A stretch of DNA of 43,242 bases. It comes from Clostridia bacterium. GTDB lineage: Bacteria; Bacillota; Clostridia; Oscillospirales; Acutalibacteraceae. Position 1 is the stretch's first letter; every line of letters begins with the position of its first letter. The stretch is taken from NCBI GenBank assembly GCA_017474205.1, contig JAFVID010000044.1, positions 1-43,242 on the forward strand, read 5' to 3'. The notes beneath the pieces were generated by a model. The model had not been told where the DNA came from. It saw only the letters and a list, made by a program, of their open reading frames with translations, and did not search any database. Of the stretch, positions 24,653 to 34,099 are shown one piece after another. The position numbers were made by a program, and so were the translations under genes.

Positions 24653-25427
24653 AGAAGTAGAATTTGAAATATTAAAGTATTTCGATGCCTTTTGTAAGGA
24701 AAACAACATTAAATATTATCTATCTCACGGCACCCTTCTTGGTGCAATCCGTTACAAGAAATTCATCCCTTGGGATGATGACGTGGACCTTTTAATCCCC
24801 CGTGAAGATTATGATCGTATGCTTAACTTGTTTAAGGATACCGAAAGATACAAACTTTTCGCCTTTGAAAAGAATAAAAAATATCGTTATCCCTTTGCAA
24901 AACTTTGCGATATGACCACCCGTAAGGTGGAAAACAACGCCAATAATGGTGTTGAACTTGGAATAGACATCGACATTTTCCCCATAGATGCTTGGGATGA
25001 TGACCTCGAAAAGGCAAAAGCAGAGGCAGATTACATACAAAAAAATATGTACTATCTCTATTTGTCCAAACTCAAAAAACCGGATGCACCTAATTTTATA
25101 AAGGATATCGCAATGAGAATTGTAATACTTTACTATAAAATGTTGGGTAGCGGACACTTTATAAAGAAAATCAATAAAGCAAGTGCTAATCCCGAAAAGG
25201 AAGGCACACGTTATCTTGGTTGTAAAGTGTGGTGTGTTTACGGTGCGAAAGGAATTGTCCCTGCGGAGGCATTTGCCGAAACGGTGGATATTGAGTTTGA
25301 AGGGGAGATGTTCCCCGCACCCGTAGGTTACGATACCTACCTTAGTTGCCTTTACGGTGATTATCTTCCTGAACCACCTAAAGAAAAACAAAAAACACAT
25401 CACACCTTTAAGGCATATAAATTGTAA
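24624..25427 (+). CDS. licD: LicD-family phosphotransferase
   Basis: A 267-residue nucleotidyltransferase-fold enzyme. The LicD core SHGTLLGAIRYKKFIPWDDDVD contains the metal-binding aspartates D51, D52, D53 and D55. Characterised members transfer phosphocholine from CDP-choline to cell-surface sugars; relatives may transfer other phospho-alcohols or sugar phosphates. ATG at 24624 gives the usual family start. AAGGAG is 13 bases upstream; a TTG at 24615 is in frame but only 4 bases from it. This last gene of the operon would place a phosphodiester on the glycan, just before three phosphodiester glycosidase genes. No licA, licB or licC is seen, so choline as substrate is not proven. Confidence 0.88.
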   Translation: MKELTLQELKEVEFEILKYFDAFCKENNIKYYLSHGTLLGAIRYKKFIPWDDDVDLLIPREDYDRMLNLFKDTERYKLFAFEKNKKYRYPFAKLCDMTTRKVENNANNGVELGIDIDIFPIDAWDDDLEKAKAEADYIQKNMYYLYLSKLKKPDAPNFIKDIAMRIVILYYKMLGSGHFIKKINKASANPEKEGTRYLGCKVWCVYGAKGIVPAEAFAETVDIEFEGEMFPAPVGYDTYLSCLYGDYLPEPPKEKQKTHHTFKAYKL

Positions 25428-25440
25428 GTTATAAAACAAT

Positions 25441-25463
25441 TAGTTATTTTTAATAACTATTTA
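25441..25463 (+). terminator. Weak AT-rich hairpin after licD
   Basis: tagttat (25441-25447) pairs with ataacta (25453-25459) and is followed by TTTATA. All but two pairs are A-T, so read-through into the next gene is likely. Confidence 0.4.
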
Positions 25464-25496
25464 TATAGATATTTTAATAAGTGGAGGAAGTAAACT

Positions 25497-28400
25497 ATGA
25501 GAAGAACACTATCAAAACCCCTGGCATTCTTACTCGTTGTGATGATGATTGTAAGTGTTTTCAATATGAGCACTTTTGCAGCAAGCATCTATGACGACGG
25601 CAACGGCGGAACCGACTACTACAATGTCATTTCCGAAAAAGAATGGGACATCGCTCCCGGTGTTAAAGAGTACGAACAAGTTTTAAATAACGATGACGGT
25701 ACTCGTAGACAAGTAGTTCACACTGCGCTCGTTGACGTTAACAATCCTTTTGTTAAGGTTATCCCCGGTACCAAAGGTATGTGGCCTGAAGAGGGCAACT
25801 ACGGTACCCAATCCACCTCGGTACAAGCATTAGAGGCAGAAAAATTGGGATATGGCAACGTTGTTGTTGCTACCAACTGCTCACTTAGCTGGTATACCGA
25901 AGCTTACTACAAACAAAATCCCCACCTCATTGGTGAACCTCTTGGATATTCTATCCTTGATGGTCAATATTATTGCAATAGCCGTATTTCCAACGGCACC
26001 CTTGCAACCGGTGGTGTTAAAACTGTTGTAGTTATTAACTATGATAAACACCCCATCACCGGCGAAGACAGACCTGCAGATATCCCCAAAACCTGGATCC
26101 GTTTGGTTACCGATCCCCTTACTGGTTGGGAAGAACAAGCTATCCCCATCCTTTTCGACTTCCTTGTTAAACCTGATGCAAACGGAAAAGGTCAAATGAC
26201 TTCTTATGCAACTGGCGGACATGGTACTGGTATTGCATCCAGAACCTTCGTTGGTGTTAGACCCGACGGCTCACTCGTTATCGCTGTATCCGACGGTGAA
26301 CAAGCACCTTATTCCACCGGTTTTACCCAATTTGAAATGGCTGACTATATGATCAAAATGGGTTGTATCATCGCTGCAAACTGTGACGGTGGTGGTTCTA
26401 CTACCTTCTGTTCACAACGTCCCGGCGAAGATTTGAAGGTTAACTGTTCACTCTCCGACGGTGGTGAACGTCCTACCTCCAACACCATCTTGGTTATTTC
26501 TACCGCTCCTGCAGACGGTCAATTTGCTCGTGCTTCCATTGGCACCGATTATGAATACTACACCCCCGGCAGCACTGTAAAGTTCAGCGCTCTTGGTACC
26601 GATGCTGTTGGTACTAAAGTAGACATCCCCGAAGATGTTGTATGGCAAATCAAAGAATCCAATATGGGTACAATTGAAAACGGCGTATTTGTTTCCAACG
26701 GCACCCCTGGTACCGTAACCGCACAAATGGTTTATGATGGTAAGGTTGTTGGTGAAAAATCTGTTGTTATCACAATCCCCGATACCCTTTCCTTCGACCA
26801 ACCTGTTGTAACCGTTCCTTTCGGTAAAACAGCAAAGATTCCCGTTAAAGCTTTTGCTACAATTAACGGTATTGCTCAAGAAATCGGTCTTGGTGAAAAT
26901 GACGTAACCTTCACCACCACCAATACTGCTCTTGGTAGTTTCAATGGACTTAGCTTTACTGCAGTAAGTGAAGATAAAGCTCCTTCTGATATTACAAGTA
27001 CCGTTACCGCTACCCTCAATATGGGTGCTAAACCCACCGCAACCGTTCAACTTAACTTAGGTAAAGGTTCCGAAGTTCTTTGGGACTTTGAAGATGGTCA
27101 AGTTGACGTTGATGAATGGAACGTTATCAACAGTAGAACTAATGACTATCGTGATTTCTACTTGAAGTTATCATTGGCAGATCGTTCTAACGGTCAAGTT
27201 CACGATGGTAATTATTCCTTACGTTTGGAAGCTAATGGTCTTTCATCTAAGAAATCCGACTCCAGTGACTACGCTTGGATTCGTTTGGGTGTTGACGGCA
27301 ACGCAGTTGAGTTAGAAAATGCCCGTCGTGTAGGTTTCTGGCTCTATGTTCCCGAAGACAACATTCAATGTTGGGTTCAAGGTCACTATATGACCGACTC
27401 TAACGGCGACGGTGTATATGATAACCTCGCAACAGTTAGCATGATGGAATCTGAAAACGTTTACTATAACGTTGACGAATCCGGCTGGTACTATATGTCT
27501 ATGGATATTAGTGCCTTCGAAAAGGTTGCCCTTAAATATTCCAACCAATTCAATAAGCAAGATAGCAACGGTTATACAACCGGTCAATTGGCTGAAAAGG
27601 GCGAATTCTTCATCGCTATTATTACCCACAGAACCAAGAACAACCTTCTCTGGCAAACCAACGGTACCATCAACGGACCCTTTACATATTATCTCGATAG
27701 CTTCACAGTTGACTATTCCGACGCTGTAGAAGATAGAGAAAATCCTGTTTTTGGTAAAGCTTATCTCGATGGCACCACCCTTGTAAAACGTGATGTTGTT
27801 ACCACCACAAGTAACGTTCTTAATCTTTCTGCTACTGTAGCAGATAAGACCACCCTTGCAGACGCAATGGGCGTTGAACAACCCTTACATAACGTATCAG
27901 GCCTCAATGCAGCTTCTGCTAAGGTATATGTTGACGGTGTTGAAGTTAAATCCACCTTCGCAAACGGTGTTATGTCTGCTAACGGTGTTCAAGTTGCTGA
28001 CGGTTATCATCGTGTTAAATTTGAAATCTGCGATAATGCAGGTAATAAATCTGTTATTATCCGTGTTATTAAGGTTGAATCAGGAAGCACCGCTTCTACC
28101 TTGAAGTTAGTTCCTGCTGATGCATCCCTTGACAAAATCCCCTTTGGTTCTATCTATTGGATGAACCTCGAAGCAAATGCTATTGAGACCATTCAAAAGG
28201 TTGAAACCGTAATCGACCTTAACAGTGTTAACCACTGGCAACTCGATCATATGGAATTAGCCGAAGGTTTCTCTGCTGAATATACCATCAACAAAGAAAC
28301 CAATACCGCTACCATCACTATCACCCGCACAGGTACAAACTACGATAGCGGCGCAGCAGTTTTGGCTAAACTTCCCGTTCGTATCCTTTATTTCGATACC

Positions 28401-30938
28401 GACATTAAGGTTCCCGGTTTCACCGCTGCAACCTATTGGACCACCTACAACTTCTTCGCACAAGATATGAAGATGGATGTTGATAAGGGTCTTATCACCT
28501 TTACCAATGGTACTACCGGTACCTTCTCTAACGAAGAATTCCACGTGGATACCGAAATGTATACCACAAACCAAGCTATGAGTATGTCGGATCCCGCACA
28601 CTTATCTTCACATGGAACTACCCACGTTCACACCCCCGCAGCGATTGCCGATAAAGCACCTACCTGCGCTGAAAACGGTTACACCGGCAGAACCTTCTGC
28701 GAAGGATGTAACTCCGTAGTTGAATGGGGTACCACCATTCCCGCAATCGGCCACACCTTCAAAGTTTCAGGCGATAAGATCCTTTGTGACTGTGGCACAC
28801 AATCTAAAGTTACCGGTCTTCAAAACATTGACGGCACCAACTACTATGCTGTTAACGGTAAACTTCAATCCGGTTGGGTTGGTGTTGATGACGATTGGTA
28901 CTACTTCGATAAAACCACCTATGCAGCTGTTGACGGTGCATTCGTTACCGAAGACAACATTAAATTCACCTTCGATAACGGTCTTGTAACCAAGGGCGTA
29001 TGGGTAAGAAACGAAACCGGCCGTCGTTATTGGTATGGCCCCGGATATTATAAAGATACATCTGCAGATGCAGGTTCTTCTAAACCCTTTGAAATTGATG
29101 GAAAAACCTATCTCTTCAATAGAAAAGGTTATATGCAAACCGGTGTTGTATACTTCTACACAGGTGTATTCAACGGTGTTACCGGTGAAATCTTATACTA
29201 CGATTGTGGCACCGACGGTGTTGCAGACCTTCTTAAGGGCTTCTACAATGGCTACTTCTATGAAAACGGTGCAATGCAATATGCATATCAACTCGTAGAA
29301 TACGAAGGCGACATTTACTTCATTAGTGACTATCACAAACCCTTCACCAACGGAACTATTGAATTGGAAGAACGCTTTACCTCTAAGTTCAATCTTCCCG
29401 CAGGTAGATATACCTTTGACGAAGAAGGTAAGATGGTTATTAAACATGGTATAGTTGGCGATCACCTCTACATTAACGGTGAACTTCAACAAGCATATCA
29501 ACTTATTGAGTTCAATGGCGATTACTATTTTGTAAATGACTTCAACAAGATTTACAAGAATGCAAGTATTGACCTTGGTGAAAAATTCACCGCTCAATAT
29601 GGTCTCCCCGCAGGCATCTATGATTTCGATGCAGACGGTAAGATGATTATCAACCACGGTGTAGTTGGTGATTATCTCTACTTAAACGGTGTGCTTCAAA
29701 CCGCATATCAACTCATTAAGTTTGAAGATAACTACTACTTCGTAAATGACTACAATAAGATCCTTAAAAACGTAAGCATTCCTCTTACTGAAAGATTCAC
29801 TGCACAATACGGACTCCCCGCAGGTAAATACTTCTTCGATTCCGAAGGTAAATTGGTTATTAAGAACGGTGTTGTAGATGATTATCTCTACATCAACGGC
29901 GAAATTCAAACCGCATATCAACTCGTTGAATTTGAAGGCGACTACTACTTTGTAAACGACTTCAATAAGATCCTTAAAAATGCAAAAATCCCCCTTACCG
30001 AAGAATTCACTTCAAAATACGGACTCCCCGCAGGCAAGTACGAATTTGATGCAGAAGGTAAGATGATCATCAAGAGCGGTGTTGTAGGCGATTACCTCTA
30101 CATCAACGGTCAATTGCAAGTTGCATATCAACTTATCGAGTTTGAAGGCAACTACTACTTCGTAAATGACTACAACAAGATTCTTAAGAATGCAAGAATT
30201 CCCCTTACCGAACAATTCACCGCAAAATACAATCTCCCCGCAGGTAAATACGAATTTGATGCAGAAGGTAAGATGATCATTAAACACGGTATTGTAGATG
30301 ATTGTCTCTACATCAACGGTCAATTGCAATATGCATATCAACTTATCGAGTTTGAAGGCAACTACTACTTCATAAACGACTACAACAAGATTCTTAAGAA
30401 TGCAAGAATTCCCCTTACCGAACAATTTACCTCAAAATACAATCTTCCCGCAGGTAAATACGAATTCGATGCAGAAGGTAAGATGATTATTAAACACGGT
30501 ATTGTGGATGATTATCTCTACATCGATGGTCAAATGCAACTTAATTATCAACTTATCGAGTTCGAAGGTAACTACTACTTCGTTGGCGACTACAACAAGA
30601 TTTTCAAAAACGGCAAACTCCCATTAGGCGAAGAATTTACAGCACAATTCGGACTCCCTGCAGGCAAATACGAATTTGATGCAGAAGGTAAGATGATTAT
30701 TAAACACGGTGTTGTAGGTGATTATCTCTACATCAACGGCCAATTACAAAAAGCATATCAACTCGTTGAATTTGAAGGCAGCTACTACTTCGTAAATGAC
30801 TACGATATGATTCTCAAGAGCAAACGTATCTACTTGAGTGCAAAATTCGTAGCCGACGTAGTTCTCCCCGACGGTTCTATGATTGAAGCAGGATATTACT
30901 CCTTCGATGCTGACGGCAAATTGGTTATTAACTTCTAA
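25497..30938 (+). CDS. Giant secreted phosphodiester glycosidase with 70-aa repeat array (1)
   Basis: An 1813-residue exported protein. It has a signal peptide (1 to about 28) and a NAGPA/DUF2233 phosphodiester glycosidase domain (about 65-335), with FVGVRPDGSLVI, D297-G-G-G-S and GGERPTSNTILVIS. Ig-like regions follow (350-525), then a jelly-roll CBM-like domain (about 530-745) and a cohesin-like strand region (about 860-1000). One Cys-rich unit lies near 1055-1085 and a WYYF module near 1115-1260. Eight 70-residue repeats run from 1262 to the end. Characterised relatives hydrolyse sugars joined by phosphodiester. GGAGG stands before the ATG. Its position after licD suggests it acts on the organism's own phosphorylated glycan; that is inference. 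Confidence 0.88.
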   Translation: MRRTLSKPLAFLLVVMMIVSVFNMSTFAASIYDDGNGGTDYYNVISEKEWDIAPGVKEYEQVLNNDDGTRRQVVHTALVDVNNPFVKVIPGTKGMWPEEGNYGTQSTSVQALEAEKLGYGNVVVATNCSLSWYTEAYYKQNPHLIGEPLGYSILDGQYYCNSRISNGTLATGGVKTVVVINYDKHPITGEDRPADIPKTWIRLVTDPLTGWEEQAIPILFDFLVKPDANGKGQMTSYATGGHGTGIASRTFVGVRPDGSLVIAVSDGEQAPYSTGFTQFEMADYMIKMGCIIAANCDGGGSTTFCSQRPGEDLKVNCSLSDGGERPTSNTILVISTAPADGQFARASIGTDYEYYTPGSTVKFSALGTDAVGTKVDIPEDVVWQIKESNMGTIENGVFVSNGTPGTVTAQMVYDGKVVGEKSVVITIPDTLSFDQPVVTVPFGKTAKIPVKAFATINGIAQEIGLGENDVTFTTTNTALGSFNGLSFTAVSEDKAPSDITSTVTATLNMGAKPTATVQLNLGKGSEVLWDFEDGQVDVDEWNVINSRTNDYRDFYLKLSLADRSNGQVHDGNYSLRLEANGLSSKKSDSSDYAWIRLGVDGNAVELENARRVGFWLYVPEDNIQCWVQGHYMTDSNGDGVYDNLATVSMMESENVYYNVDESGWYYMSMDISAFEKVALKYSNQFNKQDSNGYTTGQLAEKGEFFIAIITHRTKNNLLWQTNGTINGPFTYYLDSFTVDYSDAVEDRENPVFGKAYLDGTTLVKRDVVTTTSNVLNLSATVADKTTLADAMGVEQPLHNVSGLNAASAKVYVDGVEVKSTFANGVMSANGVQVADGYHRVKFEICDNAGNKSVIIRVIKVESGSTASTLKLVPADASLDKIPFGSIYWMNLEANAIETIQKVETVIDLNSVNHWQLDHMELAEGFSAEYTINKETNTATITITRTGTNYDSGAAVLAKLPVRILYFDTDIKVPGFTAATYWTTYNFFAQDMKMDVDKGLITFTNGTTGTFSNEEFHVDTEMYTTNQAMSMSDPAHLSSHGTTHVHTPAAIADKAPTCAENGYTGRTFCEGCNSVVEWGTTIPAIGHTFKVSGDKILCDCGTQSKVTGLQNIDGTNYYAVNGKLQSGWVGVDDDWYYFDKTTYAAVDGAFVTEDNIKFTFDNGLVTKGVWVRNETGRRYWYGPGYYKDTSADAGSSKPFEIDGKTYLFNRKGYMQTGVVYFYTGVFNGVTGEILYYDCGTDGVADLLKGFYNGYFYENGAMQYAYQLVEYEGDIYFISDYHKPFTNGTIELEERFTSKFNLPAGRYTFDEEGKMVIKHGIVGDHLYINGELQQAYQLIEFNGDYYFVNDFNKIYKNASIDLGEKFTAQYGLPAGIYDFDADGKMIINHGVVGDYLYLNGVLQTAYQLIKFEDNYYFVNDYNKILKNVSIPLTERFTAQYGLPAGKYFFDSEGKLVIKNGVVDDYLYINGEIQTAYQLVEFEGDYYFVNDFNKILKNAKIPLTEEFTSKYGLPAGKYEFDAEGKMIIKSGVVGDYLYINGQLQVAYQLIEFEGNYYFVNDYNKILKNARIPLTEQFTAKYNLPAGKYEFDAEGKMIIKHGIVDDCLYINGQLQYAYQLIEFEGNYYFINDYNKILKNARIPLTEQFTSKYNLPAGKYEFDAEGKMIIKHGIVDDYLYIDGQMQLNYQLIEFEGNYYFVGDYNKIFKNGKLPLGEEFTAQFGLPAGKYEFDAEGKMIIKHGVVGDYLYINGQLQKAYQLVEFEGSYYFVNDYDMILKSKRIYLSAKFVADVVLPDGSMIEAGYYSFDADGKLVINF
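28790..29279 (+). other. WYYF cell-wall-binding-like module (gene 1)
   Basis: The encoded stretch has GWVGVDDDWYYFDK, then NIKFTFDNG, WYGPGYYKD and DGKTYLFNRKGYMQTG. These match the aromatic-Gly pattern of choline/glucan-binding repeats (CW_binding type). The same module in the same order precedes the 70-residue array in all three giant proteins. Confidence 0.7.
29280..30938 (+). repeat. 210-bp tandem coding repeat, eight units
   Basis: Units start at 29280 and every 210 bases to 30750; the last is divergent and ends the protein. Consensus features per 70 residues are AYQLxEFEGxYYF, NDYNKIxKN, a FTxxYxLPAGKY turn, FDAEGKMIIKHG and DYLYINGQLQ. Copies 5 to 7 are very alike at nucleotide level, suggesting recent unequal exchange. 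Confidence 0.92.
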
Positions 30939-31044
30939 TTACATAATTCCTTTATTTACAATCTAAAATTAAAAATCCCCTCCGGTTAATCCGGAGGGGG
31001 AGACCGCACGAAATCAAACACACTATAAATAATGGATGGTTCAT
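30939..31044 (+). other. Spacer with hairpin between giant genes 1 and 2
   Basis: A strong stem (cccctccgg / ccggagggg, within 30976-31001) has an AT-rich loop. The T-run needed for termination (ATTTTTAATTTT) exists only on the minus strand, so it would terminate leftward transcription; rightward it may only stabilise the upstream mRNA end. No clear promoter is visible. Confidence 0.55.
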
Positions 31045-33909
31045 ATGAAATTCAAAAGTTATTTAAAAGTAATAGCGGTGTCTTTGAGTTTGTTATTGGC
31101 AGCGAGTGTTTCTTTCAGTGCCCTTGCCGTAACAGTTGATGAAAAAAGTTTAGGCGAATATAAGGTCGTTTCAAAAAACGAATGGCAACTTTCATCGGGT
31201 GTTCTTGAATCCGAGATTATTCTCAACAACGATTCAGGCACAAAACGTCAAATTACCCACGTTGTTGAGGTTGATATTAACGATCCTTACACCAAACTCA
31301 TCCCCAGTACCTACAAAATGGCAGAGGGACTTGAAAACAAAGAATACAAAACACAGGTAATGTCCAAACAGGCAAAATACGCCGAAGAAAATGGATACGG
31401 CAACGTTATAGCTGCTATGAACACCTGTCTTCATTGGTATGACACAGAGTATTATGCCGAACATCCCGAACTTATCGGTGAGCCCCTTGGCACAATGATT
31501 CTTGACGGTGTCAGATATACCAACAGTCAAAGTTCCTACTTTGGTGCCTACACCTGCATAGTAATTAACTATGACGAAAAGGATGGTAAAGCCCGTCCCG
31601 AAAGTATCCCCAAAGTTCAGGTACGACAAACCTATGATGCAATTACAGGTTGGGAAGAACAACTTATTCCCGCTAACTTCCACTTCCTTGTTAAGGATGG
31701 CGTGAATCAACATTCCGCCAACGATCCCGAACCCAATGCTCCTCGTACTATGATGGGCATCAAGGCAGACGGAACCATCGTTCTCGTAGTGGTAGAGGGA
31801 CGAAACGAACCCTATGCCCTTGGCTTTAACGCCTACGAGATGGCAAAATATATGATTTCTTTAGGTTGTGTTCAAGCAATCAACTGTGATGGTGGCGGTT
31901 CATCCACATTCCTTTCTCAACGCCCCGGCGAAGAGTTAGAATTGCACTGCAAACCCTCTGACGGAAGCGAACGTCCCGTTACCCACGGTGTTTTGGTTAT
32001 TTCAACCAAAGAAGAAACCCATGAGCATATCCCTAGCGAACCCACCGACAAATCCCCCACCTCCACCGAATCGGGTTACACAAACAGAGTATTTTGTACC
32101 ATTTGCGGAGAAATCCTTGAAAAAGGAACCGAAATCCCCAGCATTGGTGGACATAACTACACTGTAGATGTTGCTAACCAAAAAATTGTTTGTGATTGCG
32201 GTTGCGAGTTTTCCTCAACAGGATTACAACTCATAAACGGCAAAACCTACTACACAGTGGATGGCAAATTGCTCAGCGGTTGGGTAAGCGTAAATAATGA
32301 TTGGTATTACTTTGATAAAACCAACTTTGCAGGACTAAATGGTGATTGTTATGCCGACAACGGCATCAGATTTAATTTTGATAACGGTCGTGTAACAAAA
32401 AACACCTGGATACGAAGCGGTGAAGGTCGCCGTTGTTGGTATGGTCCAAGTTATTATAAAGATACTACCGTTGATGCAGGTTCATCCGAACCCTATGTAA
32501 TTGACGGTAAGACCTACTTGTTCAATAGAAAAGGTTATATGCAAACGGGAATAGTTTATTCCTATACCGGCGTTGTTGGTGAAATTTTGTATTACGATTG
32601 TGGCACAGACGGTGTTGCAAACCTTCTTAAGGGCTTCTACAAGGGCTACTTCTATGAAGGCGGTGTAATGCAAAAAGCATATCAACTTGTTGAACTTGAT
32701 GGAGATTATTACTTCATCAATGACTACCACAAACCCTTCAAAAACGGAACTATCGACCTTGGAGAGAGATTTACTTCTAAATATAATCTTCCCGCAGGTA
32801 GATATACCTTTGATGCCGAGGGTAAAATGGTAATCAATCACGGTATTGTTGGTGAACATCTTTACATAAAAGGCGTTATGCAAAAAGCGTATCAACTTGT
32901 TGAGTTTGAAGGCGATTATTACTTCATTAACGACTATCATAAACCCTTCAAAAACGGCAGTATTGACCTTGGCGAAAGATTCACCTCTAAATACAACCTT
33001 CCCGCAGGTAGATATACCTTCGATGGGGAAGGCAAAATGGTAATCAATCATGGAGTTGTAGGCGACTATCTTTACATCAACGGTGAATTGCAAAAAGCAT
33101 ATCAACTCGTTGAGTTTGAGGGCGACTATTATTTCGTAAACGATTACAACAAGATTATTAAAAATTCCAGCATTTCTCTTGGTGATAGATTCACCTCTCC
33201 CTATGGTATCCCCGCAGGCAGATATTCCTTTGATAAAGATGGCAAAATGATTCTTAACCACGGTGTGGTAGGGGATTATCTTTATATCAACGGCGTAATG
33301 CAAAAGGCATATCAACTTGTTGAATTTGAAGAGAATTATTACTTCGTAAATGACTACAACAAGATTATTAAGAATGGAAGTATTCCTCTTACCGAAAATT
33401 TCACCTCAAAATATGGTCTCCCTGCAGGTAAATACACCTTTGATGCTGAAGGCAAAATGGTCATTAACAACGGTGTTGTAAATGATTATCTTTACATTGA
33501 CGGTGTAATGCAAAAGGCATATCAACTTATTAAGGTTGACGGTAGTTATTACTTTGTAAATGACTACAACAAGATTTTCAAAAACGGAAATCTTCCATTA
33601 GGCGCAAACTTCACTGCACAGTATGGTCTTCCCGCAGGAACCTATACATTTGATGCAGAAGGCAAGATGATTGTCAAAAACGGTGTTGAGGGTGATTATC
33701 TATACATCAACGGCCAGTTACAAAAGGCATATCAACTTGTCGAATTTGAAGGTGATTACTACTTTGTAAATGACTACAATAAGATTCTTAAGAGCAAATA
33801 CATCTACTTAAGCAATACTTTTGTAGGCAACGTAGTTCTCCCCGACGGCTCTATGTTGGCAGAAGGTTATTACACCTTCGATGCCGACGGCAAAATGGTT
33901 CTTAAGTAA
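31045..33909 (+). CDS. Secreted phosphodiester glycosidase with 70-aa repeat array (2)
   Basis: A 954-residue exported paralogue of the gene upstream. It has a signal peptide (1 to about 28, ALA-VT) and a NAGPA domain (about 35-325) with MMGIKADGTIVLVVVEG, D282-G-G-G-S and SERPVTHGVLVIS. One Cys-rich unit (about 330-365) follows, then a WYYF module (about 385-540) and six 70-residue repeats to the end. It lacks the Ig, CBM-like and cohesin-like middle of its neighbour. As in gene 1, the NAGPA entry motif reads NTCLHWY in place of the usual N-G-x-F type. Start: ATG 31045 has GGATGG upstream; ATG 31036 is a possible alternative three residues longer. Confidence 0.88.
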   Translation: MKFKSYLKVIAVSLSLLLAASVSFSALAVTVDEKSLGEYKVVSKNEWQLSSGVLESEIILNNDSGTKRQITHVVEVDINDPYTKLIPSTYKMAEGLENKEYKTQVMSKQAKYAEENGYGNVIAAMNTCLHWYDTEYYAEHPELIGEPLGTMILDGVRYTNSQSSYFGAYTCIVINYDEKDGKARPESIPKVQVRQTYDAITGWEEQLIPANFHFLVKDGVNQHSANDPEPNAPRTMMGIKADGTIVLVVVEGRNEPYALGFNAYEMAKYMISLGCVQAINCDGGGSSTFLSQRPGEELELHCKPSDGSERPVTHGVLVISTKEETHEHIPSEPTDKSPTSTESGYTNRVFCTICGEILEKGTEIPSIGGHNYTVDVANQKIVCDCGCEFSSTGLQLINGKTYYTVDGKLLSGWVSVNNDWYYFDKTNFAGLNGDCYADNGIRFNFDNGRVTKNTWIRSGEGRRCWYGPSYYKDTTVDAGSSEPYVIDGKTYLFNRKGYMQTGIVYSYTGVVGEILYYDCGTDGVANLLKGFYKGYFYEGGVMQKAYQLVELDGDYYFINDYHKPFKNGTIDLGERFTSKYNLPAGRYTFDAEGKMVINHGIVGEHLYIKGVMQKAYQLVEFEGDYYFINDYHKPFKNGSIDLGERFTSKYNLPAGRYTFDGEGKMVINHGVVGDYLYINGELQKAYQLVEFEGDYYFVNDYNKIIKNSSISLGDRFTSPYGIPAGRYSFDKDGKMILNHGVVGDYLYINGVMQKAYQLVEFEENYYFVNDYNKIIKNGSIPLTENFTSKYGLPAGKYTFDAEGKMVINNGVVNDYLYIDGVMQKAYQLIKVDGSYYFVNDYNKIFKNGNLPLGANFTAQYGLPAGTYTFDAEGKMIVKNGVEGDYLYINGQLQKAYQLVEFEGDYYFVNDYNKILKSKYIYLSNTFVGNVVLPDGSMLAEGYYTFDADGKMVLK
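32674..33909 (+). repeat. 210-bp tandem coding repeat, six units
   Basis: Units begin at 32674, 32884, 33094, 33304, 33514 and 33724, each opening KAYQL. The last unit carries the same divergent ending as in gene 1 (KSKxIYLS, LPDGSM), so the terminal unit is a conserved cap. Confidence 0.92.
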
Positions 33910-34099
33910 CCATACAAACAATTTCATATATTTACCTTGGACGCACCTATGAAAATTCATTACGCGACATGCTAATCGAACTCAATAGGCGGAATTAGTC
34001 CCAACGAGTTTTATTACTGAACTTGTATATCTACCCCGTGTGCTAAGGTTTCAGTAGGGTCTGGGTTAATATAAATTTAAAGAAAAGGAGAAAAAGACA
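33910..34099 (+). promoter_or_regulatory. Possibly structured leader of giant gene 3
   Basis: A 190-base non-coding stretch. accttggacgcac (33934-33946) can pair with gtgtgctaaggt (34038-34049) in two helices of five pairs each. cctat (33946-33950) pairs with atagg (33985-33989). ctaat (33972-33976) pairs with attag (33994-33998), and tactga (34015-34020) with tcagta (34051-34056); both of these cross other helices. The helices are short and may be chance, but GC-rich, non-repetitive sequence contrasts with other spacers here. No terminator ends gene 2, and no convincing promoter was found. AAGGAG at 34085-34090 is the ribosome site. Confidence 0.4.
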
